Part shown: in pieces, positions 37,360 through 45,490 of the stretch
Position numbering within the stretch: the first letter of the stretch is position 1
Layout of the letters: every line of letters begins with the position of its first letter
IMG/VR virus record: IMGVR_UViG_3300030108_001677
Span: 22,383-86,382 of that record
Length of the DNA: 64,000 nucleotides
DNA from: a virus
Direction: 5' to 3' (one strand)
Program-made: the position numbers and the translations under genes
The notes under the pieces: model-generated
Database searches by the model: none
What the model saw: only the letters and a program-made list of their open reading frames with translations
Told to the model about the DNA's origin: nothing

Positions 37360-37366
37360 TATTTAA
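37360..37366 (-). promoter_or_regulatory. TATA-like box ahead of the protease-capsid genes
   Basis: On the minus strand TTAAATA ends 24 nt before ATG 37335 and overlaps the stop codon of the upstream gene. Purines precede it (AAAGCGG), which could serve as a weak BRE. The predicted transcript would be almost leaderless, retaining the GGTGA just before the start codon. Confidence 0.45.
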
Positions 37367-40300
37367 CCGCTTTGGGGAGGCGGGGGTAGTGGAGGCATCA
37401 TTTCATCTTGCACCGAATCATCCATTGGCACTTCAACTTCTTGCTCATCCTTCATTTCTTGTTCAGTCTTTCTTGGTAAGCGAATTGTGGCTCGGTTGCC
37501 CTCAACTTCTAACTCTCCCTCAAGATCTTCACCCCTACCATCTTTGGTGCTGATGCGAATATGTTGTGCCCCGCCTGTTGGTATTGTATCTTCGGGTTGA
37601 TATGGGTCATAGAAAGGCGTGGCTTCTTCATCCACCAACTCGGTCGGTCCTGTTGGATTAGTGAACATATCCATCATACCCGACCAACCACCACCAGTAA
37701 TGCTACCGGTCAATCTTGCCAATGGTGAGCCTTTGCCACCTTTCTCGGTAACATCATCGTCAATTGCTTCATTGACAGTCCATTTACCATTCTCATCACG
37801 CTCAAGTCCGTATTCTGTGCCAAACTGCTCAACATCTTTTTCAGTTAGTCCTTCGACAGCATTAGTCAATTCGTCAATGGACATAGACTCATCTTTCTCG
37901 GCAATAAGCCTCCTTGCCGCTACCAGTTTTTGCTCAACGGGTTTAGGATCTCCTTCGGCATCTAACAGTGACGCTTTGTATAGTGTTGACTTGACTGTGG
38001 TTAGTTTGGGTGGGTATGGTGTCAATTGTTTTATGTCATACTTCAACAAATGCACACCGATAGCACCCCATACGGGTATTTGTCTTTCAGCGTGCTGTGC
38101 TAAAGGACTGGCTGGTTCAATACTCTCAATGTCAAAACCCTCACCATCCCATTCACCTTTTACTACCAAAGGTGCAGGGTGCCCACTGTATTCTAACACG
38201 ATGTTTTGGTTACGAATAGACACTGTTGGGAATGGCGCATACATCTTTTTCATGTCGCCATCCGGTGTGTAACACACCCATTTGTGGTGAGTTTCCTTGC
38301 CCTTCATGAATGTTGAAGTGGCATCACGCAACCACAAATCACCACCCAAAGCATCCATGTTTGAGCGCAAACCACCAGCATCGCTGAATTTACAATCGGC
38401 TGGCATAGGGAATGAAATGCCTTCATCGGTTTCATACAAGGTGCGGAGTATAGACAACCTATCCTCCAATTTTTCCATGTGTATATCATCGCCTTTATGC
38501 ACTAACAAATCAATAGCCCGATAATGCCCATCATTTAGAACACCATCAAATAGGCAATCGCCATCTTGCTTTCTAACTCCCTCTTTTACCTTTAATGGTA
38601 GTGATACATTTTTGCCCCTACCGTTGGTTGCCTTAACATGACCACCTTTCTTTTCGACAAAGACACGCTTGCCTTCGGGTTTCTTTTGCACTACCCAATC
38701 ACCAGTAAAGCCTTTGAGATCTGCAATAGATGAAAAGTCGTATATGGTATGTGCTGGTATTATTGATTGCTCAAATACACCTGTCGGTTTGTAATCATCG
38801 GATTTGAATAAGTCACCACTTATCATAGAGTTTGCACCCATCATATCCGTAGCCTCAAGCGCAGGTATGCCGTTGACCTTTTCTTTGATTTGGTAATCTT
38901 GAAATGTTGGGTGAACCATGCCTACATGGCCTTCATGTGCGGTTCTTTGTAATGTTTCAAACGGTTTGTCTTTTACATCAAAGCGTATTGCATTGTTTTT
39001 CCTATCCCAATTATATGCCAATGTCGCTGGCATTTTATGACCCCAAGCATCTTTATCTCCTGTAAGATACACTGGTGGCATTGTAGCCATTGATGTTGGT
39101 GAAATAGGTCCGATTGGCACATCACGCTGTGCCAAACCTAAGCCCATCACCATAGGTGCAAATGATGTCATGCTGTCGTCACCACCAGCCCTCATCAATT
39201 GCATGTTAGCCGCTTTAGCCAACTGTTGAATGTTTGCTCTTGCTATTGTATTGCCTAAAACATCTTTAGGATCTGTTCCAAATAACAACTCCGGACCGTA
39301 TTCTTTGCTCAACTGTGCCGCCATTTGTTGCATCATTCGGCCTAAGTGTGCATCGGTCTTTTCATAATGGTCATTGTGATATGTGTGAAATTCCTCATCA
39401 CCGGGATGTCGCTCTCTTGTCGGTCCGATTCTTGGTTGCCCTGCATCTGTATGTGATGCGATTATCCTACCCAAACCATTCGGATTGGTAGCGAAAGCAT
39501 AAGATGGTATTATCATACGCTTACCTGTGCCTTGAATCTCACTTGGGTGATAATGTGCCCCGTTTGATATTGTTGACCACAAAGCCCTTCGCCTGTTGAA
39601 ACCACGAACATAAGGATGTTCCGAACCTGCCGCCCACCCTGTTGAAATGGCTGAACGGTGCGGGTGTCCTTTCATCATTTCGTGGTTTGCAGTTTGAGGA
39701 AAAAATGATGAGCCACTACTATGCCAAGCATCTTCACTGTCATTTAATGGATGATTGCGGTCAGCCAACCAACCAAACAACTCATCACCAAGCCAACCTT
39801 TGAATGCGGCAGGGTATGAATCTCGCATCATTGTTTGGAGGGATTGAGCATCACGACCAACCCCTCCCCAGTATTGGAAAGGCAACCAATAGTGATGAGT
39901 CATTGATGGCTCAATCGTGTTATTGTCACCCATAACATACGGGCTTTTCAAATGAGTCAAACCCGAAGCCGTATCTTCGGGCGATACAGGTCCGTGGCGA
40001 TCTGATGGGCGTTCCCACCAACGGGCTATCGGTAAGAAACGCTCAAACCAATTGCGCTTTGCTCTATCCCACGATACACCCGATGTTGCTTTGAAATCAT
40101 TTTTTATCTTTCTTGCATCGGCACCGTTTGGATTTTCAGTTTGACCCAATTTCTTGAGGGTGTTCATGAATTGCTCACGCTGGTCAATACCTTGCCATTC
40201 TAAACCAAACAAGTATGACAATAGGCCAAGCCTACCTTGTTTGCCAGCCCACTGCTCTTTCTTTTGCTCAAGATATTCTTCATCGTCAAGATATGAAAAA

Positions 40301-40869
40301 CGGTTCATCCTATCAGCCATATACAAATCATGTAGTGATTCGATTGGCCTACCTACAATATCAGCATACTCTTTGGGTATCTTGCCCAGCCTTTGAGCCT
40401 CTTTCATTGATTTGATAATTGATTGACCTTCTTCATCTTCCTCAATCAAATGTAAAAGGTGGTCAACAAATGATGGTTCACCATATTCAGCCCCGTGTAG
40501 CAAAGGCATTGTTGGCAATTCGTATGACATTGGGTGTCGCTTACCAAACCTGTTATCTTCACTTGCTACCGGCCAATCCTGTGCGTATGTGCGTGAGAAC
40601 CTTCTTTGACCAGCGATATAGTCCTCATACCCCTGTGGTAAATTGAGCGTGGTCATTGGTGATGGCTTGTCCATATCAAGCATCGAATACTGTGGTGGTG
40701 CTGTCATTGGTAGCATACCAAGTATTGCCTGATCTTCTTTCTCTATTTGTGTGCTATCGCCATAGTAATCGTCTAACGCTTTGAGATAGATGTCGTGGTC
40801 TATGTCTTGATTTTGAACAATTGACAAAAATGTGTCTGTTCTTATCCTTACAAATTCTTCACGGTTCAT
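37363..40869 (-). CDS. 1168-residue head-module protein containing an ATP-dependent DNA ligase-like nucleotidyltransferase domain
   Basis: Residues ~724-880 align by motif with covalent nucleotidyltransferases: KPEGKR at 730-735 in place of KxDGxR (Lys730 would be the adenylated residue), ATNGRG at 747-752 for the RxG region, LFDGVL at 773-778 for motif III (usual DGE), YRAIDLL at 783-789 for motif IIIa, and HHKWVCY later as a possible motif V. The changed D and E leave catalysis uncertain. The N-terminal 560 residues are H/W/N-rich and unfamiliar; the C-terminal 200 are acidic and proline-rich, ending in PPLPPPPQSG. It lies between the portal block and the protease. A run of six Gs precedes ATG 40869. 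Confidence 0.65.
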   Translation of the reverse strand: MNREEFVRIRTDTFLSIVQNQDIDHDIYLKALDDYYGDSTQIEKEDQAILGMLPMTAPPQYSMLDMDKPSPMTTLNLPQGYEDYIAGQRRFSRTYAQDWPVASEDNRFGKRHPMSYELPTMPLLHGAEYGEPSFVDHLLHLIEEDEEGQSIIKSMKEAQRLGKIPKEYADIVGRPIESLHDLYMADRMNRFSYLDDEEYLEQKKEQWAGKQGRLGLLSYLFGLEWQGIDQREQFMNTLKKLGQTENPNGADARKIKNDFKATSGVSWDRAKRNWFERFLPIARWWERPSDRHGPVSPEDTASGLTHLKSPYVMGDNNTIEPSMTHHYWLPFQYWGGVGRDAQSLQTMMRDSYPAAFKGWLGDELFGWLADRNHPLNDSEDAWHSSGSSFFPQTANHEMMKGHPHRSAISTGWAAGSEHPYVRGFNRRRALWSTISNGAHYHPSEIQGTGKRMIIPSYAFATNPNGLGRIIASHTDAGQPRIGPTRERHPGDEEFHTYHNDHYEKTDAHLGRMMQQMAAQLSKEYGPELLFGTDPKDVLGNTIARANIQQLAKAANMQLMRAGGDDSMTSFAPMVMGLGLAQRDVPIGPISPTSMATMPPVYLTGDKDAWGHKMPATLAYNWDRKNNAIRFDVKDKPFETLQRTAHEGHVGMVHPTFQDYQIKEKVNGIPALEATDMMGANSMISGDLFKSDDYKPTGVFEQSIIPAHTIYDFSSIADLKGFTGDWVVQKKPEGKRVFVEKKGGHVKATNGRGKNVSLPLKVKEGVRKQDGDCLFDGVLNDGHYRAIDLLVHKGDDIHMEKLEDRLSILRTLYETDEGISFPMPADCKFSDAGGLRSNMDALGGDLWLRDATSTFMKGKETHHKWVCYTPDGDMKKMYAPFPTVSIRNQNIVLEYSGHPAPLVVKGEWDGEGFDIESIEPASPLAQHAERQIPVWGAIGVHLLKYDIKQLTPYPPKLTTVKSTLYKASLLDAEGDPKPVEQKLVAARRLIAEKDESMSIDELTNAVEGLTEKDVEQFGTEYGLERDENGKWTVNEAIDDDVTEKGGKGSPLARLTGSITGGGWSGMMDMFTNPTGPTELVDEEATPFYDPYQPEDTIPTGGAQHIRISTKDGRGEDLEGELEVEGNRATIRLPRKTEQEMKDEQEVEVPMDDSVQDEMMPPLPPPPQSG

Positions 40870-40883
40870 CTAATCCCCCCTAT

Positions 40884-42347
40884 TTAGAGGCGATTAGCAA
40901 TTGACTCCATGAGGTTAGCAATCTCATCAACAAGTCCGGGATTTGTAGCCCCTTTTTTCAATTCCGTTAGCCTTTCTTCGATTGGTGCGATATTCCAATT
41001 GCCATCAGCACGGTCGCCTCCGTCAATCAATTGCATGTGTAAAGATGAGCCTTTAGCATCATAGCCTGTCTTAGCAAACGCTGGCATCTTTGCCTTTTCG
41101 CTAATTGCGTTGATATTTTGTGCGTTTTGTTCGTAGTGTGGTATGCGCCCATTGGTTTGGTAATTAACCGCCCTAATTCCATAGTGGTCAACAAACTGTG
41201 GCACACCATTATCGCTGATTGACTCTTGCTCATACTTTACTAAGTCAAGCCCAGTCTTTTGTGATATAAAGAGGGAGGTAGCATCGGCTGATGCCTCTTT
41301 CATCCAGTCGGGTTTAGGTGCTAATATGCTTGACCCATCACCTTCTGTGCTGAAATCCGAGCGTTGTCCGAAACCGGGTCGTGGTGTTCGTGTTATTTCT
41401 CTCCTTGCATCGCCCGTTAATGTGTTCTTTGAACCCGGCACTGCTTTACCGGTTCCACGGATTTTGTTTCCGTGTTCATCTTTATCCTCCGAGTCAGTGT
41501 AGTGTTGCCGACTCGCCATGTTAAACGCTCTCGGATCGACGGTATATGCCCCGCCCATACGGTCGCCTTTGCCACCACCCATCGCTTCGTCTTGACTCAT
41601 TCTTCGGCTGGTTGAATTGTGGGCACCCATCGGCATCATTTTATCAGTATTCTTTCTAATAAATTCGGCAGTGAAGTCCTCTTTCTTGACAGGTTTCTTT
41701 GTTTCCTCTTTGAATGGTATTTTCTTGTTACCCCTGTCGGATTTGTAATCGCCTGTTTCTTTGCCCTTCTTGGACTGTTCGATCTTCTTACCAACAGTTT
41801 TCTCCCAACTTGACAATTTACCGTCTTTGTCACGGTCAGCGAGTTTTGGATTTTCCAATTCTTCATTCATCATATAATTGCCTTTATCCTCATTCATCAT
41901 GTAATTGCCTTTCTTCATGTCACCACAGTGCTTGTCGCACTGCGCTTTTTGACTTGGTGAACATTCGGAATAATTTTTGCCAAATTTCTCTTGGCAATAT
42001 TTGTTCTTTTCACCCATGTCGCCCATGTAAAGACCGCCTTTGTTTAGGCCAGTGCCGCATGTTGGGTCGTCTTTACACATGCGTTTGCACATAGCACCCT
42101 TGCACATGCCACCTTTGCCCATTTTTTCACCGCTTGGCTTTTTGTTGAATTTACCCTCACGATCCATTTCACGGGCTTGTTCGTAATTTTTGTGCGCTTT
42201 ATCTTTATCACCATCGCCCATAATATCAGCAAAGATTTGCTCATTGTCTTTCTCTTTCTTGGCTTTGACTATGCTCTCCAACTGCAAAACATGTTGTAGC
42301 AATTCTCCTTCGGCTGTTTTCATAGGGTCTTTCCATCGTGGTTGCAT
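40884..42347 (-). CDS. EF-hand and cysteine-rich protein of the head module
   Basis: This encodes 487 residues. Residues 171-182 (DRDKDGKLSSWE) form a textbook EF-hand calcium loop with D at 1, 3 and 5, G at 6 and E at 12. A second DxDxD loop at 45-56 lacks the glycine. Between them lie eight cysteines (82, 87, 91, 97, 118, 129, 137, 141) in a K/M/G-rich stretch, perhaps a metal site or disulphide knot. KGNYMMNE is repeated at 146-153 and 155-162. The C-terminal half is unrecognised. AGGTGAT precedes ATG 42347. Its position suggests a virion or assembly protein stabilised by calcium. Confidence 0.65.
   Translation of the reverse strand: MQPRWKDPMKTAEGELLQHVLQLESIVKAKKEKDNEQIFADIMGDGDKDKAHKNYEQAREMDREGKFNKKPSGEKMGKGGMCKGAMCKRMCKDDPTCGTGLNKGGLYMGDMGEKNKYCQEKFGKNYSECSPSQKAQCDKHCGDMKKGNYMMNEDKGNYMMNEELENPKLADRDKDGKLSSWEKTVGKKIEQSKKGKETGDYKSDRGNKKIPFKEETKKPVKKEDFTAEFIRKNTDKMMPMGAHNSTSRRMSQDEAMGGGKGDRMGGAYTVDPRAFNMASRQHYTDSEDKDEHGNKIRGTGKAVPGSKNTLTGDARREITRTPRPGFGQRSDFSTEGDGSSILAPKPDWMKEASADATSLFISQKTGLDLVKYEQESISDNGVPQFVDHYGIRAVNYQTNGRIPHYEQNAQNINAISEKAKMPAFAKTGYDAKGSSLHMQLIDGGDRADGNWNIAPIEERLTELKKGATNPGLVDEIANLMESIANRL
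41863..41912 (-). repeat. 27-bp-period direct repeat inside the EF-hand protein gene
   Basis: Two 23-bp copies (41863-41885 and 41890-41912, one mismatch) encode the duplicated KGNYMMNE peptide between the cysteine-rich region and the EF-hand. The repeat keeps frame. Confidence 0.75.
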
Positions 42348-42351
42348 TGTA

Positions 42352-42702
42352 TCACCTGTATTTTATTGAGGATGGTGTCGAATGTGACGGCATGGCATTT
42401 TCCATTTGTCGCCATTCTTCTAATTCCGCCATGCCCTTGTTTAGCATCTCGGATTTGAAACCGCTAACGAAATCGGGGCTGTCGCCAACTTCACGGTTTA
42501 GAGGGTCAAATACTTCGGCTGATAGTGGTGTAACTGCTTTGAGCCACCCTGCCTTCTTCATCAATGATTCGGGATCGTCAACTGCTTTTGCCAAAATGCT
42601 GTTGTCGCTTTCTAACTGTTCAACTCGCTTTCTCAAATGGCGGATTTCTTCAACCATTTCCTTCAACAAGTCTGCTGTTGCTTCACCTGCATTTTCGCTC
42701 AT
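42352..42702 (-). CDS. Small coiled-coil protein
   Basis: This encodes 116 residues. Residues ~10-45 form a leucine-heptad coiled coil (IRHLRKRVEQLESDNSILAK) and are followed by an unrecognised region. It is one of three small genes between the portal and the EF-hand protein, with 1-8 nt gaps. An assembly or scaffold accessory role is possible from position alone. Confidence 0.6.
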   Translation of the reverse strand: MSENAGEATADLLKEMVEEIRHLRKRVEQLESDNSILAKAVDDPESLMKKAGWLKAVTPLSAEVFDPLNREVGDSPDFVSGFKSEMLNKGMAELEEWRQMENAMPSHSTPSSIKYR

Positions 42703-42703
42703 A

Positions 42704-43258
42704 TCACATGCCTCCCATCATTGGTCCGGGCATAGCACCCGGTGGCATACCTGCTGGTCCGGGTGCTGGCATGTTTTGTAATCCCTGTGGTGGCATCATT
42801 GGAGGCTCACCATGATTTACCATACCTGCGTCTTTGAGTCGAACCATCTCAACAAAGTTTCTTGTTTCTTCGATTTGAGAACGGAGAGCCATAAGTGTTG
42901 AAGCGTGTGTCATTACTGCATCGCCATCAAGACCGTCTGTGTATTTTGCTTGACCAATTGTGCCAATGTGGGCAGTAATGTCGGTAGCCAAGTCGCTAAG
43001 TCTTTGTTCAGCATCAGCCAGTGCTTCTTTACTGGATTTATACACCTTGCCACTTGTTACCATAGCGTTCATTTCTTCGGGTGTTGGACCACCGGACATC
43101 TCCGGTGGTGTGCTAAGTGGTGTTGATGGCATACTTACTTGATTGGGATTACTTACCATTTGACCGGACTTGCCGCTATCGGTATCTTGCTTTTGTAGTG
43201 AATTAGCAAAATTTAACACCTTCATGCGTTCCGCAATTGAAGCATTTTGCCTATACAT
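42704..43258 (-). CDS. Helical protein with Pro/Met-rich tail
   Basis: This encodes 184 residues. A helical core (EALADAEQRLSDLATDITAH, then a second long helix) is preceded by a low-complexity S/P/T segment and followed by a M/P/G-rich tail ending GPMMGGM. It probably belongs to the head assembly group by location. I know no homologous family. Confidence 0.6.
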   Translation of the reverse strand: MYRQNASIAERMKVLNFANSLQKQDTDSGKSGQMVSNPNQVSMPSTPLSTPPEMSGGPTPEEMNAMVTSGKVYKSSKEALADAEQRLSDLATDITAHIGTIGQAKYTDGLDGDAVMTHASTLMALRSQIEETRNFVEMVRLKDAGMVNHGEPPMMPPQGLQNMPAPGPAGMPPGAMPGPMMGGM

Positions 43259-43266
43259 GTTTTACA

Positions 43267-43638
43267 CTACTCCGATTGTGGTCGCCACGGTGTTTGTCGG
43301 CCATAGCGTGAAACACCTAACACTACTGCACCTTCGGTTCCGTCATAGTCCGAAGAAGTATTCTTGTGTCGGTTAATGTTTCCAAGCATTTGACCGGTTC
43401 CTTCAACTGGTGAATTGTCGCTCTTTGATAGCATGGCTGTTTGCTCAAAAGATTTAGCAAGATTCATGTCACGCTCAAGAATCGCTAAAGCGTTCTTTGC
43501 TTCTTCAATGTGCTTTGCTACATCATCTAAATTGTTATGAGCGATAGCCTGTTGCATGGCCTCCATACTTGCTGTCGCTCTCCTTGCCATAGGATCCATT
43601 TTTGCTATAATTCCGAAATCAAGAAAGCCATCACTCAT
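43267..43638 (-). CDS. Hypothetical helical protein downstream of the portal
   Basis: This encodes 123 residues. The first 70 are helical (MARRATASMEAMQQAIAHNN, then VAKHIEEAKNALAILERD) and the rest is less ordered. It directly follows the portal gene, separated by 49 nt, the longest gap in this part of the array. No family was recognised. Confidence 0.6.
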   Translation of the reverse strand: MSDGFLDFGIIAKMDPMARRATASMEAMQQAIAHNNLDDVAKHIEEAKNALAILERDMNLAKSFEQTAMLSKSDNSPVEGTGQMLGNINRHKNTSSDYDGTEGAVVLGVSRYGRQTPWRPQSE

Positions 43639-43687
43639 CTTAACCAGTCTATCCCATAGCCTCCCATTAAATGAAGGTTATGGAGAA

Positions 43688-45490
43688 TTACAGCCCTAAA
43701 CGCCTATCTAAATTCTTCATTCGCTCATCGGCATTCTTGATTGCCTGTGGTGCTGTGTCACGGCTATCACGCTCGGTTGACGACAAATGATGTTCACCCT
43801 CAAAGCGATTTATGTCTTTTGGACTTTTACCCTTTGCTGATGTTCTCCGACTGTTAAGATTCAATTGACTTAGACCCACCCTTCTTAGTGGTTTCAAATC
43901 TGTGCCATGTGTGGTTCGCATGGCTTCGGGCACTACTTCTTGCCCATGAACAGGATCGCTCTCCCTACGCTTCAATATCTCATCCATTGTGGGTGGCATT
44001 CTCCAATCGCTGGTTTGCACTGGCGCACCACCTTGTGGATTAGGTGCTGGTGGTGCGGCACCCGGTGGTGGAGGCGGTGGTGCTGGTGGTGCTTCTTTGT
44101 ATGTGAATTGTAATACACCTAAGTCGTCACGCAGTTTTGCATCGTAGCCCGCTTGCTTCATTTGTAACATATTACGGATTGCCATTTCATCCCTTCGCAT
44201 GACCATGATTTCATCTTCTTCTTCGTGTGGGTGTAATGATATATCCCATTCAGTGATTTGAAGTGCCTCAAGTATCATCGGAAACAATCTTGCATTGTAT
44301 AGTGTTTGGCTTGCGGCCAAAGCACGATTTGTGACAACAATTTGCATACCTTCATTGTTCAATCCTCCACCGGAAACATCATTCATGAATACATTTGACA
44401 CGCCATAAAATGATGAAATACGCTGTCGTATGTCGTCTTTGATAGGTATGTATTGTAATTCTTCAAGGGTGTCCATCATACGGACATACTCAAGACCACC
44501 ACGCCCACTCTCCGTTTCAACACCAACAGTGGGGATATATTGCGGGTCACGCTCAAGGTGTTCCTGTATGTTTCGTGCTGTCCTTTCGACTGTTTCAAGG
44601 TTTGATGATTTGATAACCATAACGCCTCTTGGCATTCTTCGCTTTTGATATGCCGCATAAACATAGTTATCCATAGCAATCAAAGTATTGACCTGTCGCC
44701 AAAGCGTAGCAACAGGAGAGCGACCATACAGTTTAGATGGCGACCATTTGCTGATGTGTATAACTTCACCTTCGGTATAAACTTGGCCTGTGCCCACACC
44801 TGCTAAATTCATGTAATGAACAGGCACTACCGGTAATCCAGTCTTTGGGCATTTCTCATCTTTGTTGCCTGTTCGGAATGAACGGTCAAGAAGGCTGGTA
44901 TATTGCTTACCACCACGCACACCACGCTTATCAGCAACAATACGCATGAAGATAGGGTCAGCACGGGTTATTTCTTTAATTCTATAAAATTGTGGTTGAC
45001 CGGTTGCAGGATCGACAAAGTATTCCTTTGTCAAAATAATGTAAGCATCGTCAACAATATTCAAGTCCATTTCTATTTCACGGAGTATTTCAAGGAATGA
45101 TTGACCCATTCTATTCTGTGCGTGCAACAATGCGTCAGCATATTCATATTCGGCTTTGTCGGCTGGTCGCACTTCACCACCGCACTTCAAACATGTTTCC
45201 ACTTCTTTTTGATAAGTTTCATCGCATTCTCGGCACTTTGCTACAAACTTTGGTTTCCAGTGCCACCCTTTGCGGAATGTTTCGGTAGCAAGATGATTCA
45301 AGATAGAACGCAACACAATTGATTCGTATGCCGCCGCATATAGGGCTGGAATTGTAATACCCTGTAATAGTGGTGGTTCTTGCACACCACTGGTGAATAA
45401 TGGCATCTCCGGTGTGGGTGTGCTATGTCTTTCCATGTCCACACCCAATGCGGAAAACAAACGATCTATTCGTTTCTTATCAGCACTCAT
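43688..45490 (-). CDS. Portal protein with an inserted zinc ribbon
   Basis: This encodes 600 residues. The body (MGQSFLEILREIEMDLNIVD, then DAYIILTKEYFVDP, IHISKWSPSKLYGRSPVATL, and DIRQRISSFYGVSNVFMND) matches portal proteins that form the dodecameric DNA gateway at one capsid vertex. Unusually, residues 86-103 carry CREC and CLKC, a four-cysteine zinc ribbon inserted near the N-terminus. The tail has a proline/alanine run (PPAPPPPPPG). GGAGGG precedes ATG 45490. The order terminase, unknown 440-residue protein, portal supports the call. Confidence 0.85.
   Translation of the reverse strand: MSADKKRIDRLFSALGVDMERHSTPTPEMPLFTSGVQEPPLLQGITIPALYAAAYESIVLRSILNHLATETFRKGWHWKPKFVAKCRECDETYQKEVETCLKCGGEVRPADKAEYEYADALLHAQNRMGQSFLEILREIEMDLNIVDDAYIILTKEYFVDPATGQPQFYRIKEITRADPIFMRIVADKRGVRGGKQYTSLLDRSFRTGNKDEKCPKTGLPVVPVHYMNLAGVGTGQVYTEGEVIHISKWSPSKLYGRSPVATLWRQVNTLIAMDNYVYAAYQKRRMPRGVMVIKSSNLETVERTARNIQEHLERDPQYIPTVGVETESGRGGLEYVRMMDTLEELQYIPIKDDIRQRISSFYGVSNVFMNDVSGGGLNNEGMQIVVTNRALAASQTLYNARLFPMILEALQITEWDISLHPHEEEDEIMVMRRDEMAIRNMLQMKQAGYDAKLRDDLGVLQFTYKEAPPAPPPPPPGAAPPAPNPQGGAPVQTSDWRMPPTMDEILKRRESDPVHGQEVVPEAMRTTHGTDLKPLRRVGLSQLNLNSRRTSAKGKSPKDINRFEGEHHLSSTERDSRDTAPQAIKNADERMKNLDRRLGL

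Noticed and set aside
37619-38272. A 217-residue open frame on the plus strand opposite the ligase-like protein
   Set aside because: It is antisense to a well-supported gene with clear domain motifs, has serine/proline-rich shadow composition, no ribosome-binding site and no recognisable domain. The same holds for plus-strand frames at 20121-20684 and 26273-26848.
43654-43683. Inverted repeat (CCATAGCC / GGTTATGG) in the gap upstream of the 43267-43638 gene
   Set aside because: On the transcribed strand one pair is mismatched and the loop is long. There is no U tract, so I cannot support a terminator or a regulatory hairpin.
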